Shown: positions 17,106-28,195, numbered from the stretch's first letter. The stretch: DNA of 64,000 bases from an uncultured Ruminococcus sp. (GCA_902776185.1 CACYPH010000001.1:99940-163939); one strand, 5' to 3'. Program-made: numbers and translations. The notes: generated by a model from the sequence alone, not told the origin.

Positions 17106-18048
17106 GTATAACTGCAATTCATTGAAGAACCTCCCCGTCCCGGACGCACTGATCGAAAAGGCGCTGGCGATCCCCGAGACCGCCGAAAAAGCGCCCGCCG
17201 CATTGCCGTGGTACCGACAGACAAAAATGATCGCCGCGGCGGCAAGCGTCGTATTGGTCACAGCCATAGGGTTCACTGTATATTTCTTTTTTGGAAATAA
17301 AAGTCCGATTCCTGTTGCAGAGTATTCGCCCGTAACGGCGTCTGAGCTGCAGACGGAAAGCTCATCTGACGGCACGCAGTTGATCGAAGCGCCGACCGCT
17401 CCTGCAGACAGTGATCGCACCGACGGCAGACAAAACGCCTCGTCCGTACCGACACAGCCCGCGACACAAATCATCATCGACAGCCGGGGCAGGCAGATCG
17501 TCATCCCCGCGTCAAGCACCGCACCTTCGGATGCGTCGTCGCCCGCGACAACTCCCGCGGCGACCGAACCGCGGCAGGTCGATCCTACCGATGCGCCGCG
17601 TCCGACCCCGACCCAAAAGCCGGTCGTTACCCCGACGACCGCTCCGGGGCCGACGACCGCGCCGACGCCGACGACCGATCCCGCAACAGAAAAACCCACC
17701 GCTGAGGAAGAGTGGCCGGATCCGCCGGTTGAACTGCCAACGGAGATTTGGAACAATCCGACCGAAAGCCCTTGGGCGATCAGCCTGACCGCTACGATCC
17801 CTTATGAGATCCGCAGTCAACAATTACCTGTCTACTGCAAGATCCTGCGGAGCAACGGCACACTAGTAGGCGATCCGGATCTGTTTTCCAATCAGCATCG
17901 TGCCTCAGCCTACTTCAACCCCAAATATGATAAGGCAGTCTATGATCCGATCGGAAACGGACTGCCCCTAACCTACGGATTGTACACCTACTATTTTTAT
18001 GACGGCAGCGGTGAAGCCTTTGCCACAGGCACTTTCCGCCTAGACTAA
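17098..18048 (+). CDS. Probable anti-sigma / membrane-anchored protein with Thr-Pro-rich stalk
   Basis: A 316-residue protein. The N-terminal 40 residues would be cytoplasmic (anti-sigma position), a membrane helix lies at about 44-66 (MIAAAASVVLVTAIGFTVYF), a long Pro/Thr/Ala/Ser-rich stalk covers about 75-225, and a small beta-rich extracellular domain ends the protein. It starts inside the 3' end of the ECF sigma gene after GGAGG, the usual coupling of sigma and anti-sigma genes. The short N-terminus lacks an obvious zinc-binding HxxxCxxC motif, so the anti-sigma role rests on position. The dockerin protein gene follows after 15 nt. Confidence 0.7.
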   Translation: MNEYNCNSLKNLPVPDALIEKALAIPETAEKAPAALPWYRQTKMIAAAASVVLVTAIGFTVYFFFGNKSPIPVAEYSPVTASELQTESSSDGTQLIEAPTAPADSDRTDGRQNASSVPTQPATQIIIDSRGRQIVIPASSTAPSDASSPATTPAATEPRQVDPTDAPRPTPTQKPVVTPTTAPGPTTAPTPTTDPATEKPTAEEEWPDPPVELPTEIWNNPTESPWAISLTATIPYEIRSQQLPVYCKILRSNGTLVGDPDLFSNQHRASAYFNPKYDKAVYDPIGNGLPLTYGLYTYYFYDGSGEAFATGTFRLD

Positions 18049-18063
18049 AAAGGAGGTATTCCC

Positions 18064-19167
18064 ATGAAAAAAGTAATATCATTATTCCTTGCTGTATTCC
18101 TGATGCTTGTTTGCTGTACGACTTCCTTCTCAGCGGCTGAACAATCCAAAATCAGTCCTGAGCTGGAGGAACAACTCGCTCAGATGTCCGACGATGAAAC
18201 GACCGAGGTCTGTGTCTGGGCGACGTATACGATGAAATTCAAAAGCAGCTATGAGCTGACTGAATATGTCAACAAAAAGACCAGAGAGGAGCTTGGTTCG
18301 TTTTTCCAGATCAGCACTGTGGAAGACTTGGATACATGGAAAAAAACCTATAACAGGATCCTCAGCGAGATCGAAACCGGTAACCGCAAGGTCGTGATCG
18401 AAAAACTCGGGCTGTCCGATGAGATCATCGATCAAGCCTGTAATATGCTGATCGCGCGGCTGACAAAAGATCAGATACTCGCCGCCGCAGAGCTGGACGA
18501 GGTCAAGTATATCGAACCGTACAAAGAAACGCCCTACGATGACGCCCCGTGGGAAGAGCCGATTGAAGACCCATCGTGGGAAGTACCTGTTACCGACTTG
18601 TTCCGGCATAAGCTCGAAGAAACATATGCCGACTGGCTGAATCAAGCACCTAATTATGCACAGCTTGAGGTGTATGATGAGCTGTATAAACATCTCGACA
18701 GCAACGGTGAGTTCGACTGGGCGCTGATCAGATATCGTATCGGAGATCCTCAGGGACCCCTGTCCATTTCTGTGCCGTTCGGTAAAGCGATCGTCAGCAT
18801 CAGCAATATCGAGAACAATTACCTCGGAATGAGCGTTTATGACGTCAAAAAAGATGTGTTTATCCCGATAGCGACCGGCGATCTGTATCATATCACAGCG
18901 TTTGATTATTCCGATTATGACGGATTTGAAGATGTACTGATTTGGTTAGCAAAGAACCGGAGCGATATAAGCGGCGTAAAGATCTATCTGCGCGGCGACG
19001 CGGATAACGACAGCTCGATCTCGATACTGGACGCGACGGCGATCCAACGCAAATTGGCTGAATTGACCGTCGAAACATTTGACGATGATCACGCCGACTA
19101 TGATCTGGACGGTACGGTCACCATCGTCGACGCGACCGGTATCCAGCGTGAGCTTGCCGGATTGTAA
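18064..19167 (+). CDS. Secreted protein with C-terminal type I dockerin
   Basis: A 367-residue exported protein with signal peptide MKKVISLFLAVFLMLVCCTT and cleavage near residue 24. The middle 280 residues are acidic and I cannot assign them. The C-terminal 60 residues are a type I dockerin with two Ca-binding repeats (GDADNDSSISILDATAIQRK and DYDLDGTVTIVDATGIQREL), each with the D-x-D/N-x-D/S loop followed by a helix. Dockerins plug into cohesins of cellulosome scaffolds or of cell-surface proteins. AAAAGGAGG precedes the ATG. It is co-transcribed with the sigma and anti-sigma genes, so it may be their target or sensor partner. Confidence 0.85.
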   Translation: MKKVISLFLAVFLMLVCCTTSFSAAEQSKISPELEEQLAQMSDDETTEVCVWATYTMKFKSSYELTEYVNKKTREELGSFFQISTVEDLDTWKKTYNRILSEIETGNRKVVIEKLGLSDEIIDQACNMLIARLTKDQILAAAELDEVKYIEPYKETPYDDAPWEEPIEDPSWEVPVTDLFRHKLEETYADWLNQAPNYAQLEVYDELYKHLDSNGEFDWALIRYRIGDPQGPLSISVPFGKAIVSISNIENNYLGMSVYDVKKDVFIPIATGDLYHITAFDYSDYDGFEDVLIWLAKNRSDISGVKIYLRGDADNDSSISILDATAIQRKLAELTVETFDDDHADYDLDGTVTIVDATGIQRELAGL

Positions 19168-19199
19168 AGAGCAATCTATGAATAGACTTTCCCCTGAGG

Positions 19200-19232
19200 G
19201 CGGAGCAGAAATGCTCCGCTCTTTCCTTTTTG
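19200..19232 (+). terminator. Rho-independent terminator after the dockerin gene
   Basis: GCGGAGCA-gaaa-TGCTCCGC stem followed by TCTTTCCTTTTT. Confidence 0.85.
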
Positions 19233-19253
19233 AACAATTTGTGAACAATCAAA

Positions 19254-19315
19254 TTTGACCTTGACTTTCTTTGATCAATAGTGTACAATATAGTCAAAGG
19301 TCAGAGAAAGTCAGT
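19254..19315 (+). promoter_or_regulatory. CtsR-controlled promoter of ctsR-mcsA-mcsB-clpC
   Basis: TTGACT (19261-19266), 17-bp spacer, TACAAT (19284-19289). CtsR binds tandem heptads RGTCAAA-NAN-RGTCAAA. The reverse strand over the -35 reads GATCAAA-GAA-AGTCAAG then GTCAAA (19276-19254). Downstream of the -10 the forward strand reads AGTCAAA (19292-19298) and GGTCAGA-GAA-AGTCAGT (19299-19315). Two flanking operators fit autorepression by the first gene of the operon. Confidence 0.8.
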
Positions 19316-19319
19316 TAAG

Positions 19320-19475
19320 AGTTGGTGGTTGGTAGTTGGTGGTTGTTAGTTAATATAGTGCCTGCGGCGCTATAAGGAGCGCAAGCGCACGATGTCGCAC
19401 CCGCCAAACAGGAATCAGGTGTGGATGAAGTCCACCTTACAGAACTACCGACTACAAACTACCAACTAATCCAAA
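19320..19475. repeat. Palindromic repeat in the ctsR leader (family C)
   Basis: The left arm is a GTTGGTGGTTGGTAGTTGGT tract (about 19321-19352). The right arm is its imperfect inverse, AACTACCGACTACAAACTAC (about 19444-19470). The centre contains GC-rich inverted segments (GGAGCGCAAGCGC). It has no coding potential. A single arm recurs at 28196-28217. It lies in the 5' untranslated region, ending only a few nt before the ctsR RBS. Confidence 0.6.
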
Positions 19476-19488
19476 AGAAGGTTTTATT

Positions 19489-19944
19489 ATGCGTATGAGT
19501 GATTTAGTAGCGCGGTACATCAACGAGATTTTGGAACAGCAGGACGGCGAGGCGGAGATCCGCCGCAACGAGCTTGCGACCACCCTCGGCTGTGTGCCCA
19601 GCCAGATCAACTATGTTATCACCTCGCGCTTTACGCCCGAGCAGGGCTACATCGTCGAGTCACGGCGCGGCGGCGGCGGGTATATCCGCATCACGCGCAT
19701 CCATACCACCCGCGGCGAAGCGATGATGCACATCGTCAACTCCATCGGCAAGACGCTCGACAAGGCGACTGCCGAGGTGATGCTCAACAACATGCTCGAG
19801 CGGGAAATGATCGACCGCAGATCGGCGCGGCTGATGGCGGCGGCGCTGGGCGAGCGGGCGTATATGGACGTCCCGCAGCAGTATCGCGATCATGTCAGGG
19901 CGACGGTATTCAAAAATATGCTGCTCACCCTGCTCGACGGATAG
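19489..19944 (+). CDS. ctsR: CtsR, class III stress-gene repressor
   Basis: Dimeric repressor of clp genes, 151 aa. The N-terminal winged HTH with the conserved glycine-rich wing is clear (VPSQINYVITSRFTPEQGYI, then ESRRGGGGYIRI); the wing glycines contact DNA and are the temperature-sensing part. The C-terminal helical domain (LDKATAEVMLNNMLEREMID) binds McsB/ClpC. ATG 19489 follows AGAAGG. It is first in the operon, and its own recognition sites lie in the promoter. Confidence 0.95.
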   Translation: MRMSDLVARYINEILEQQDGEAEIRRNELATTLGCVPSQINYVITSRFTPEQGYIVESRRGGGGYIRITRIHTTRGEAMMHIVNSIGKTLDKATAEVMLNNMLEREMIDRRSARLMAAALGERAYMDVPQQYRDHVRATVFKNMLLTLLDG

Positions 19945-19999
19945 AAACAAACTATCCGCAAGGTATATGATACAGTTTAATGTATAAGGAGGAATTACC

Positions 20000-20509
20000 A
20001 TGTTATGTCAACACTGTCAGAAAAATGAAGCGACAACTCATGTCAAAACCATGATAAACGGCGAGTACGCCGAATACCGGCTCTGTCCGGAATGTGCCCA
20101 TGAGCTGGGCTATGATCATATGTTCACCGATTTCACCGCAGATTTCGGCGGTCTGCTGGGATCGTTCTTATCCGCGGCTCTGCCCGCAAGATCGGGCGCG
20201 ACGCACTGTCACCTTTGCGGCAGTACGATGAACGATATCAAGAAAACCGGCAAGGTCGGCTGCAGCGAATGCTACGATACGTTTTTCAGCGAGCTGATGC
20301 CTACCATCCGCAGCGTCCACGGCAACACCGAGCATATCGGCAAACGTCCCGTGATCGAATATGAGAAGGTCGAGGAGGACAAGCCCGCCGAAAAGGAAAA
20401 GGGCGAATCCGTCGACGATCTCAGGGCGCAGCTGAAACAGGCGATCGAGGACGAAAACTTTGAGCGTGCGGCTCAGCTGCGCGACAGGATCAAAGAGCTG
20501 GAGGCATAA
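20000..20509 (+). CDS. mcsA: McsA, activator of the arginine kinase McsB
   Basis: A 169-residue protein with two zinc-binding modules: CQHC...CPEC at residues 3-32 and CHLC...CSEC at about 72-97. It ends with a UVR motif (DDLRAQLKQAIEDENFERAA, then QLRDRIKELEA) that also occurs in ClpC. McsA binds and stimulates McsB and helps target CtsR. ATG 20000 follows AAGGAGG. The stop codon is one base before the mcsB start, so expression is coupled. Confidence 0.95.
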   Translation: MLCQHCQKNEATTHVKTMINGEYAEYRLCPECAHELGYDHMFTDFTADFGGLLGSFLSAALPARSGATHCHLCGSTMNDIKKTGKVGCSECYDTFFSELMPTIRSVHGNTEHIGKRPVIEYEKVEEDKPAEKEKGESVDDLRAQLKQAIEDENFERAAQLRDRIKELEA

Positions 20510-20510
20510 A

Positions 20511-21488
20511 ATGAGCGAAGCGGTTGTATCGACAAGAGTGCGCCTGGCGCGCAATCTCAGCGAGTATCCTTTTCCGATCCGACTGTCCGCTGACAAGGCG
20601 AAGGAGGTTGTCGAAAAGGTCGATGAAGCATTACAGGACTGCGGGATGAAGTTCCACCGCATGGACCTTGACGCCGTGTCCGACACGATGAAGGTAGCCC
20701 TGCTTGAACAGCACCTCATCAGTCCCGACTTTGTGCGCGGGGCAGAGGGCAGAGCGGTTTTCCTCAGCGACGACAACTCCGTCTCCATTATGGTCAACGA
20801 GGAGGATCACATCCGTCTGCAGGTTATCAAAAGCGGCTTTGAGCCGGACGAAGCGTATGAGATCGCCGACAAGCTCGACAATGAGCTGTCAAAGAAGCTC
20901 AGCTTTGCGTTCCACGAAAAGCTCGGTTACCTGACCCAGTGCCCGACCAACCTCGGCACGGGGATGCGGGCGTCCGTCATGCTGCATCTGCCGGCGGTGG
21001 ATATGACCGGCGCGGTGCATCGGATCGGCGCGAACCTGAGCAAGCTCGGGCTGACCATCCGCGGGCTGTACGGCGAGAGTACCAAACCCGTCGGCGCGTT
21101 CTTCCAGCTGAGCAATCAGGTGACGCTGGGCATCAGTGAGAAGGCGGCGATCGCCAATCTCAAGAACATTACGACCCAGCTGATCGCACAGGAGATGAAA
21201 GCGCGCGATAATCTGCTGACAAAGATCGAGGTAGAGGACAGGATCGCCCGCGCACTGGGCATCCTCAAGACCGCTTTGGTGATGGATCACAGCGAGGCGA
21301 TGGATCTCCTGTCACTGGTACGTCTGGGCGTCGCTTCGAAGAAGCTGAATACGCTGAGTACCGACAGCATCGACCGCCTGATCACCCAGATACAGCCGGC
21401 TTCGATCATGACAAAATTCGGCGAGGATATGACCCCTCAGGAGAGGGATATCAAGCGCGCCGAACTAATCAGAGAAAGATTTTCTTAA
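20511..21488 (+). CDS. mcsB: McsB, protein arginine kinase
   Basis: Phosphagen-kinase-type enzyme that phosphorylates arginines on CtsR and on unfolded proteins, marking them for ClpCP. Length is 325 aa, slightly short but with all main blocks: STRVRLARNL (nucleotide-binding arginines) at residues 7-16, the LGYLTQCPTNLGTGMRASVM block near 140-160 with the conserved cysteine, and IRGLYGESTKPVG near 183. The start is ATG 20511 (MSEAVVSTRV), immediately after mcsA. A palindromic repeat element begins two bases after its stop and separates it from clpC. Confidence 0.94.
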   Translation: MSEAVVSTRVRLARNLSEYPFPIRLSADKAKEVVEKVDEALQDCGMKFHRMDLDAVSDTMKVALLEQHLISPDFVRGAEGRAVFLSDDNSVSIMVNEEDHIRLQVIKSGFEPDEAYEIADKLDNELSKKLSFAFHEKLGYLTQCPTNLGTGMRASVMLHLPAVDMTGAVHRIGANLSKLGLTIRGLYGESTKPVGAFFQLSNQVTLGISEKAAIANLKNITTQLIAQEMKARDNLLTKIEVEDRIARALGILKTALVMDHSEAMDLLSLVRLGVASKKLNTLSTDSIDRLITQIQPASIMTKFGEDMTPQERDIKRAELIRERFS

Positions 21489-21649
21489 GGCTCCCTTTGG
21501 TAAAGGGAGCTCCCGCTAAAAGCGGGTGAGGAATTGTACCAATGGAGCGAAAGCGACCAACCTATGATAATGTGGTATCTCGCTGCGCTCAATCAATTAT
21601 GCAATTCATCCGTCACCTGACGGTGACACCTTCCTTTACCAAAGGAAGG
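21489..21649. repeat. MITE-like palindromic element, complete copy (family A)
   Basis: About 160 bp, bounded by CTCCCTTTGGTAAAGGGAG on the left and the related CTTCCTTTACCAAAGGAAG on the right. Sub-terminal hairpins are CCCGC-taaaa-GCGGG and CGTCACC-tga-CGGTGACA. It is inserted between mcsB and clpC, and the clpC RBS starts a few bases after its right end. The right half recurs at about 30073-30132. It has no coding capacity, and transcription presumably reads through it. Confidence 0.75.
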
Positions 21650-21667
21650 CGAAAAGGAGGGTTATAT

Positions 21668-24121
<2,454 letters not shown>

Positions 24122-24142
24122 TTCTATATTAGAATAATAAAG

Positions 24143-24180
24143 CTCCCCTGAGTAATGCACTCGGGGGAGTTGTTCTGTTA
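24143..24180 (+). terminator. Rho-independent terminator after clpC
   Basis: CTCCCCTGAGT-aatgc-ACTCGGGGGAG stem, then TTGTTCTGTT. It sits between convergent genes. Confidence 0.85.
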
Positions 24181-24187
24181 CGGACAA

Positions 24188-24958
24188 TTAATAAACCTGA
24201 TAGCTGAGCCCTGCGATCTTCCGCTGGATGGCGGTGACGTCGAGGATATCGGTTCCGTTATCTTGATTGATATCGCCGTTAAGGATCGCCTGATCGCTCA
24301 GCTCTTTGCTGTTTGACAGCCAAAGCTGGAGCTCTGTCGCGTCGATAATAACGACCTTGCCGTCCATATCGACGTCGCCGATGATATCGGAATACGGCTT
24401 GTTGTCAGAGTAGACGGTGACGAGGGTCTCGGTTTTCGGCTGAATCAGCGTCTTGCTCAGGTAGACCATCTTGACGCCGTCAGAGCCGAGATTCTTGACG
24501 GTATTCGTAATATACAGATCCTCTGTGCCGGTGACCTCGAATTCCAGCTGCAGCAGGACCTTTTCGCGTTTGTACTGATAGCCGCTGAGGTTGACGGCGT
24601 TGTATCGGAACGGCTCATTCTCAAAACTCGTGACCACGATACTGCCGCTTTTGAGGTACGGCAGCGGCGGATAGTAGCCGTCGTCATCCTCGAGCTCTGT
24701 CAGCAGCTTCAGCCCGCTGTATTGGTACGCAACTTCGCCCTCGACCTCGGTGAAATAGTTCGGCTTGCCAAGCTCCAGTCCCGAGAGATCCAGATAATAG
24801 GTATAGGAGATGATATCCCCTACGTGCGCCGTGTACGCATCGCCGTCAACGACGACGGTCACCTTGGGGTTGTCGTCGTCGGATGCTGCCGCACTCGTAC
24901 CCGGAGAGAACGCCGCGAGCAGGAGCAGCACCAGGACCAGCGCCAATGACTTTTTCAT
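24188..24958 (-). CDS. Secreted protein with cohesin-like domain and C-terminal dockerin
   Basis: A 256-residue exported protein with signal peptide MKKSLALVLVLLLLAAFSPG. Residues about 30-185 look like the Ig-fold cohesin-like domain common in Ruminococcus surface proteins (VTVVVDGDAYTAHVGDIISY...LLQLEFEVTG). Residues about 192-250 are a type I dockerin: GDVDMDGKVVIIDATELQLW and GDINQDNGTDILDVTAIQRK. The first helix carries LQLWLS instead of the usual IQR/LQ-K pattern. ATG at 24956-24958 with GAGGTG upstream. No catalytic domain is present, so an adaptor or structural role is likely. Confidence 0.8.
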   Translation of the reverse strand: MKKSLALVLVLLLLAAFSPGTSAAASDDDNPKVTVVVDGDAYTAHVGDIISYTYYLDLSGLELGKPNYFTEVEGEVAYQYSGLKLLTELEDDDGYYPPLPYLKSGSIVVTSFENEPFRYNAVNLSGYQYKREKVLLQLEFEVTGTEDLYITNTVKNLGSDGVKMVYLSKTLIQPKTETLVTVYSDNKPYSDIIGDVDMDGKVVIIDATELQLWLSNSKELSDQAILNGDINQDNGTDILDVTAIQRKIAGLSYQVY

Positions 24959-25107
24959 GGTTTCACCTCGACTCTCAGATAGACGATACTATTGATTCGA
25001 TTGTATTCTAACATAATTCCATAATGGAATCAAACCACATTTTGGTAACAAAAGTATCTCATTTATGAAAGAAAACCCGAACCATAGCGGTTCGGGCTGT
25101 TGTTGCT

Positions 25108-25428
25108 TTACTGATTCAGGCTTTTATACTGTTTAATAATACTTAGAATGAACAGCTTTTCGTCATCCGTCATTGTAGATAAACTCAACAGTATTTGCTC
25201 AGCAATCCTGTCGCTTTCAGTATGGAGTTCACTGTATACCAGACTATCGATATTAACGTCGAGAGCCTTTGCAATACTGACCAGAGTCTGAACACTCATA
25301 TTTTTTCCGTTTTCTATCAGGCTCATAAAATTCAGCGAAATATCTGCTTTTTCGGCAAGCTGTTCCTGTGTCATACCTTGACGCAAGCGTTCTTTTCGAA
25401 TGGTATCTCCCAGATTTTCAATACTCAT
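25108..25428 (-). CDS. Xre-family regulator
   Basis: A 106-residue repressor-type protein. The HTH is at about 6-60 (LGDTIRKERLRQGMTQEQLA, then NFMSLIENGKNMSVQTLVSI). The C-terminal 40 residues form a helical dimerisation-type tail ending in ILSIIKQYKSLNQ. The start is taken at ATG 25426-25428 because of GAGGTTGATT upstream, rather than 13 codons earlier. It is divergent from a membrane protein gene, and the shared spacer holds palindromic sites that it may bind. Confidence 0.82.
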   Translation of the reverse strand: MSIENLGDTIRKERLRQGMTQEQLAEKADISLNFMSLIENGKNMSVQTLVSIAKALDVNIDSLVYSELHTESDRIAEQILLSLSTMTDDEKLFILSIIKQYKSLNQ

Positions 25429-25447
25429 ATAATCAACCTCAGTTACT

Positions 25448-25550
25448 ATTATACTGGGTGCAAACAAAATTTACATACAATATATTAGTAATTTTATATT
25501 GACAATATTGTGTATTATTGATATAATTATTGCACAAAGGGGTGTTTTTT
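25448..25550. promoter_or_regulatory. Divergent promoters with operator-like palindrome
   Basis: Rightward: a perfect TTGACA (25499-25504), 17 bp, TATAAT (25522-25527). Leftward: a TATAAT -10 on the complement at 25448-25453 with a weak -35. A perfect palindrome, ACAATATTGT, at 25502-25511 overlaps the right -35, and the similar ACAATATATT lies near 25477. This fits repression of both genes by the Xre protein (inference). Confidence 0.6.
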
Positions 25551-26351
25551 ATGAGTAAACGAATCAGTTTTTACAAAGCCTACGCAATTATTGTAATTGT
25601 GGTCGCAATATTTGACTTTTTGCAGACCATCATTCAAGCTTTTCATTCAACAAGCGGCATAGCAGAATCGGTTTTTCATTTTGCGGGCATGGATGGCGTT
25701 TTAACAGTAATTAAATTAACAATAGTTTTATTTGCTGTCTTGGCTTTTGCTATTAATTATATGGAGTTCTCCTCGGCAAAAACTCTAATAGGGATACTTG
25801 ATTATGAAGAAGGAACCCGAGCTTTACCTATGCAGGCTCCAAAATATGCTTTCTCACCAAAAGTATATCGGATGTATGGCAAAGTAATGATGGTCATCAG
25901 CACAGTTATTTCGATTGCTCTTTTTATGGCATCATTCTGGATGATACCTGTATTACAAGCTATGCCATTGATTGCGTTTGTAATAATGGTTATGGTAATT
26001 ACCTTTGTATATATTATGATCTATAATAGATACAAAACATTTGCGGATATTTATGAATATGAACTATCTACATATAAGTCCGGCAAATTAGAAGAAATTG
26101 TAGATAACAACGTATTATGGCAATTGAGAGGATTCGGAATTTTCTCAGTTATATTCTCAATTCTAATGGCAGTTGTCTCATTAGTAGTATTAGTACTGTA
26201 TTTTAGTTTCGCTTTGTTCTTAGATACGTTGACTAATGTTACTATGATAATCAGTCTTTCAATGAGCTTAGTGTTGAACATCGTATCGGTCGCTAGGGGA
26301 TTCTACTATTTAGACTTTATTTCAATCATCATAAAGAATAGCGAGTATTAA
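25551..26351 (+). CDS. Multi-pass membrane protein, unknown function
   Basis: A 266-residue integral membrane protein with about six helices (for example AYAIIVIVVAIFDFLQTII, VIKLTIVLFAVLAFAINYME, VMMVISTVISIALFMASFWM). A cytoplasmic loop of about 35 residues lies after helix 2, and a soluble segment (ADIYEYELSTYKSGKLEEIV) lies in the second half. I do not recognise a family. The ATG at 25551 is preferred over 25530 for its AAAGGGG site. It is AT-rich compared with the surroundings and divergent from an Xre regulator that probably controls it. Confidence 0.7.
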   Translation: MSKRISFYKAYAIIVIVVAIFDFLQTIIQAFHSTSGIAESVFHFAGMDGVLTVIKLTIVLFAVLAFAINYMEFSSAKTLIGILDYEEGTRALPMQAPKYAFSPKVYRMYGKVMMVISTVISIALFMASFWMIPVLQAMPLIAFVIMVMVITFVYIMIYNRYKTFADIYEYELSTYKSGKLEEIVDNNVLWQLRGFGIFSVIFSILMAVVSLVVLVLYFSFALFLDTLTNVTMIISLSMSLVLNIVSVARGFYYLDFISIIIKNSEY

Positions 26352-26420
26352 TTAAGAACAGACAAAACAGTTTAATAAAGATACATAAATTGTACACTTA
26401 AAAAACCAATAGATTATAGC

Positions 26421-26455
26421 AACAGCCTCCCGAGCGATTCGGGAGGCTGTTTTAC
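26421..26455. terminator. Bidirectional terminator between convergent genes
   Basis: A 13-bp perfect stem, AACAGCCTCCCGA-gcgat-TCGGGAGGCTGTT, with T residues on the right and A residues on the left. It can end both the membrane protein gene and the minus-strand tar operon. Confidence 0.85.
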
Positions 26456-26460
26456 GTGTA

Positions 26461-27483
26461 TCAGATATTCCAGTGCAGGATCGTTTTGCCGAAGGCTTTT
26501 TTGGCGTCGATCTCAAAGGCGCGCTTGATATCGGGGTAGGTGTTGATCTCTACGGTGTTGCCGACGAGGCGGCTCAGGTACATCGGGATCTCCGGATAGT
26601 CGCGGTAGAGCTGAACCGTGCGGCGGAAGTCCGCTTTTCCCGAGCGGCTGGTGCCGAACATCCTGAGACCTTTTTCGAGGATCATGCGGGTATTGACGTT
26701 GACCGGATATTCGCTGACGCCGAGGATCGAGATCGTGCCCTCGGGACGGATCAGGTCGATGATCTGCTCGATCGCGATCGGCGAGCCGTTGCCGCCGACA
26801 CACTCAAAGGCGTGGTCGAGGATCAGATCGTCGGGGACGTCGGTGGTCAGATACGTGCCGTCGGCAAAGGAGAAGTCGGAGAGCTTCTCGCGGCTGATGC
26901 CGAAGACGTGGATGCGGCTTTGGGGCAGCATCTTCTTGAGCAGGAGCGCGGTGATGAACGCAAGGTTGCCGTCGCCCCAGACGCCGATATGATCGCGCCG
27001 CTCATGGGCGATCGACTCAAAGCGGGTGACCGCATGGACGCTGACGCTGACCAGCTCGGTGAACGCCGCAACGTCAGGGTCGAGTCCCTCGGGGAGCAGT
27101 ACCAGACGTTCGGGTTCGATGCAGACATATTCCTGCAGAAATCCGTCGGCAGAGCTGCCGCAAAATTTGCTGGATCTCAGGTAGTTTTCGGCGATATAGG
27201 GGTCGTCCTCTACCGGGATATTCGGGACCATGACGACACGGTCGCCGGGGTTGAAGCTGCCGCTCTTGTCATATACGACCTGACCGATCCCCTCGTGGAT
27301 CAGCGCCATCGGGAGCTTTTCTTTGAGGACGCGGATGTCGCGCGTACCCTGATAGTAGCGCTGGTCGGCGTTGCAGATCGAGAGGTGGGTCGGCCGCACG
27401 ATCACGCCGCCGCTCAGGTCGAGCTCGTCAAATGCGATCTCGAACCGCCGCGGGGAGCGCAGACGATAGATGGTATTAATCAT
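26461..27483 (-). CDS. tarJ: Ribulose-5-phosphate reductase TarJ-like (zinc-type alcohol dehydrogenase)
   Basis: A 340-residue medium-chain dehydrogenase. N-terminal catalytic-zinc positions are suggested by LSICNADQRYYQG (Cys37) and LIHEGIGQVV (His-Glu near 62). The Rossmann part carries VWGDGNLAFITALLLKKMLP near 168. TarJ makes ribitol-5-phosphate from ribulose-5-phosphate with NADPH, and the adjacent TarI activates it to CDP-ribitol. The start overlaps the 3' end of tarI by 8 nt, so they are coupled. It is the last gene of the minus-strand surface-glycan operon. The pair with TarI makes the assignment good; another polyol phosphate remains possible. Confidence 0.85.
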   Translation of the reverse strand: MINTIYRLRSPRRFEIAFDELDLSGGVIVRPTHLSICNADQRYYQGTRDIRVLKEKLPMALIHEGIGQVVYDKSGSFNPGDRVVMVPNIPVEDDPYIAENYLRSSKFCGSSADGFLQEYVCIEPERLVLLPEGLDPDVAAFTELVSVSVHAVTRFESIAHERRDHIGVWGDGNLAFITALLLKKMLPQSRIHVFGISREKLSDFSFADGTYLTTDVPDDLILDHAFECVGGNGSPIAIEQIIDLIRPEGTISILGVSEYPVNVNTRMILEKGLRMFGTSRSGKADFRRTVQLYRDYPEIPMYLSRLVGNTVEINTYPDIKRAFEIDAKKAFGKTILHWNI

Positions 27484-28186
27484 TGATCTCTTCCTCTAAT
27501 AAAGAACGCGCGATTTTTAAATCGTAGGGATAGGTGATCTTGATGTTGAAGGTCTCGCCGCGGACAAGGCTGACCTTTTTGCCCTTGAGGACAAGGATCT
27601 TCGCCGCGTCGGTGAGGATCTCTTTTTCGTCGTCCGACAGGCTCATGTAGGTCTCGTGCAGGAGCTTTGCCTTGAAGCTCTGGGGGGTCTGCCCCTGATA
27701 CATACGGCGTCTGTCGGGGATCGCGGTGATCACCACGCCCTCAGACTCGACGATGGTGTCGGTGGCGGGGATAACGGTATCGCACGCGCCGTCGCGGATG
27801 GCTGCCTCGATGTTTTCCTCGATGATGCGGTGGGTCAGGAACGGACGAACAGAGTCGTGGGTGACGATGATCGTGTCGTCATCGAGGGTGTACTCGCGGT
27901 CGATGTAGGCGATCGCGTTCATGATGGTCTCGTTGCGGGTCGCGCCGCCCTCGATCACCGTGATGCGGTCGGTAGTGCCGGTGTATTTCTTGATGATCTC
28001 CTTGGTGTGATGCACCCACTTCTTCGGCGAGAGGACGATGATCTTCTCAAAGCGGGGATTCGGGAGGAATTTTTCGATGGTGTGGTTGAGAATGGGCTTG
28101 CCCTTGATCTCTAAAAACTGCTTGGGCGTATCGCTCACGCCCATGCGCGAGCCTGTGCCGCCCGCGAGAATGACTGCGAAAATCAT
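27476..28186 (-). CDS. tarI: Ribitol-5-phosphate cytidylyltransferase TarI (IspD superfamily)
   Basis: A 236-residue nucleotidyltransferase. The CTP-binding signature LAGGTGSRMGVSDTPKQFLE (residues 7-26) and TVIPATDTIVES, GQTPQSFKAKLL and ETFNIKITYPYDLKIA blocks are typical of the IspD/TarI group. It forms CDP-ribitol from CTP and ribitol-5-phosphate. The tarJ partner decides for TarI over IspD. ATG at 28184-28186 follows AAGGAG, which touches a family C repeat arm upstream. Confidence 0.87.
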   Translation of the reverse strand: MIFAVILAGGTGSRMGVSDTPKQFLEIKGKPILNHTIEKFLPNPRFEKIIVLSPKKWVHHTKEIIKKYTGTTDRITVIEGGATRNETIMNAIAYIDREYTLDDDTIIVTHDSVRPFLTHRIIEENIEAAIRDGACDTVIPATDTIVESEGVVITAIPDRRRMYQGQTPQSFKAKLLHETYMSLSDDEKEILTDAAKILVLKGKKVSLVRGETFNIKITYPYDLKIARSLLEEEIND

Positions 28187-28195
28187 AATAACTCC

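Noticed and set aside
16464-17756. A long minus-strand frame with Val/Gly-rich low complexity
   Set aside because: It is antisense to the sigma factor and the Thr/Pro-rich stalk; the low complexity is the complement of the stalk codons.
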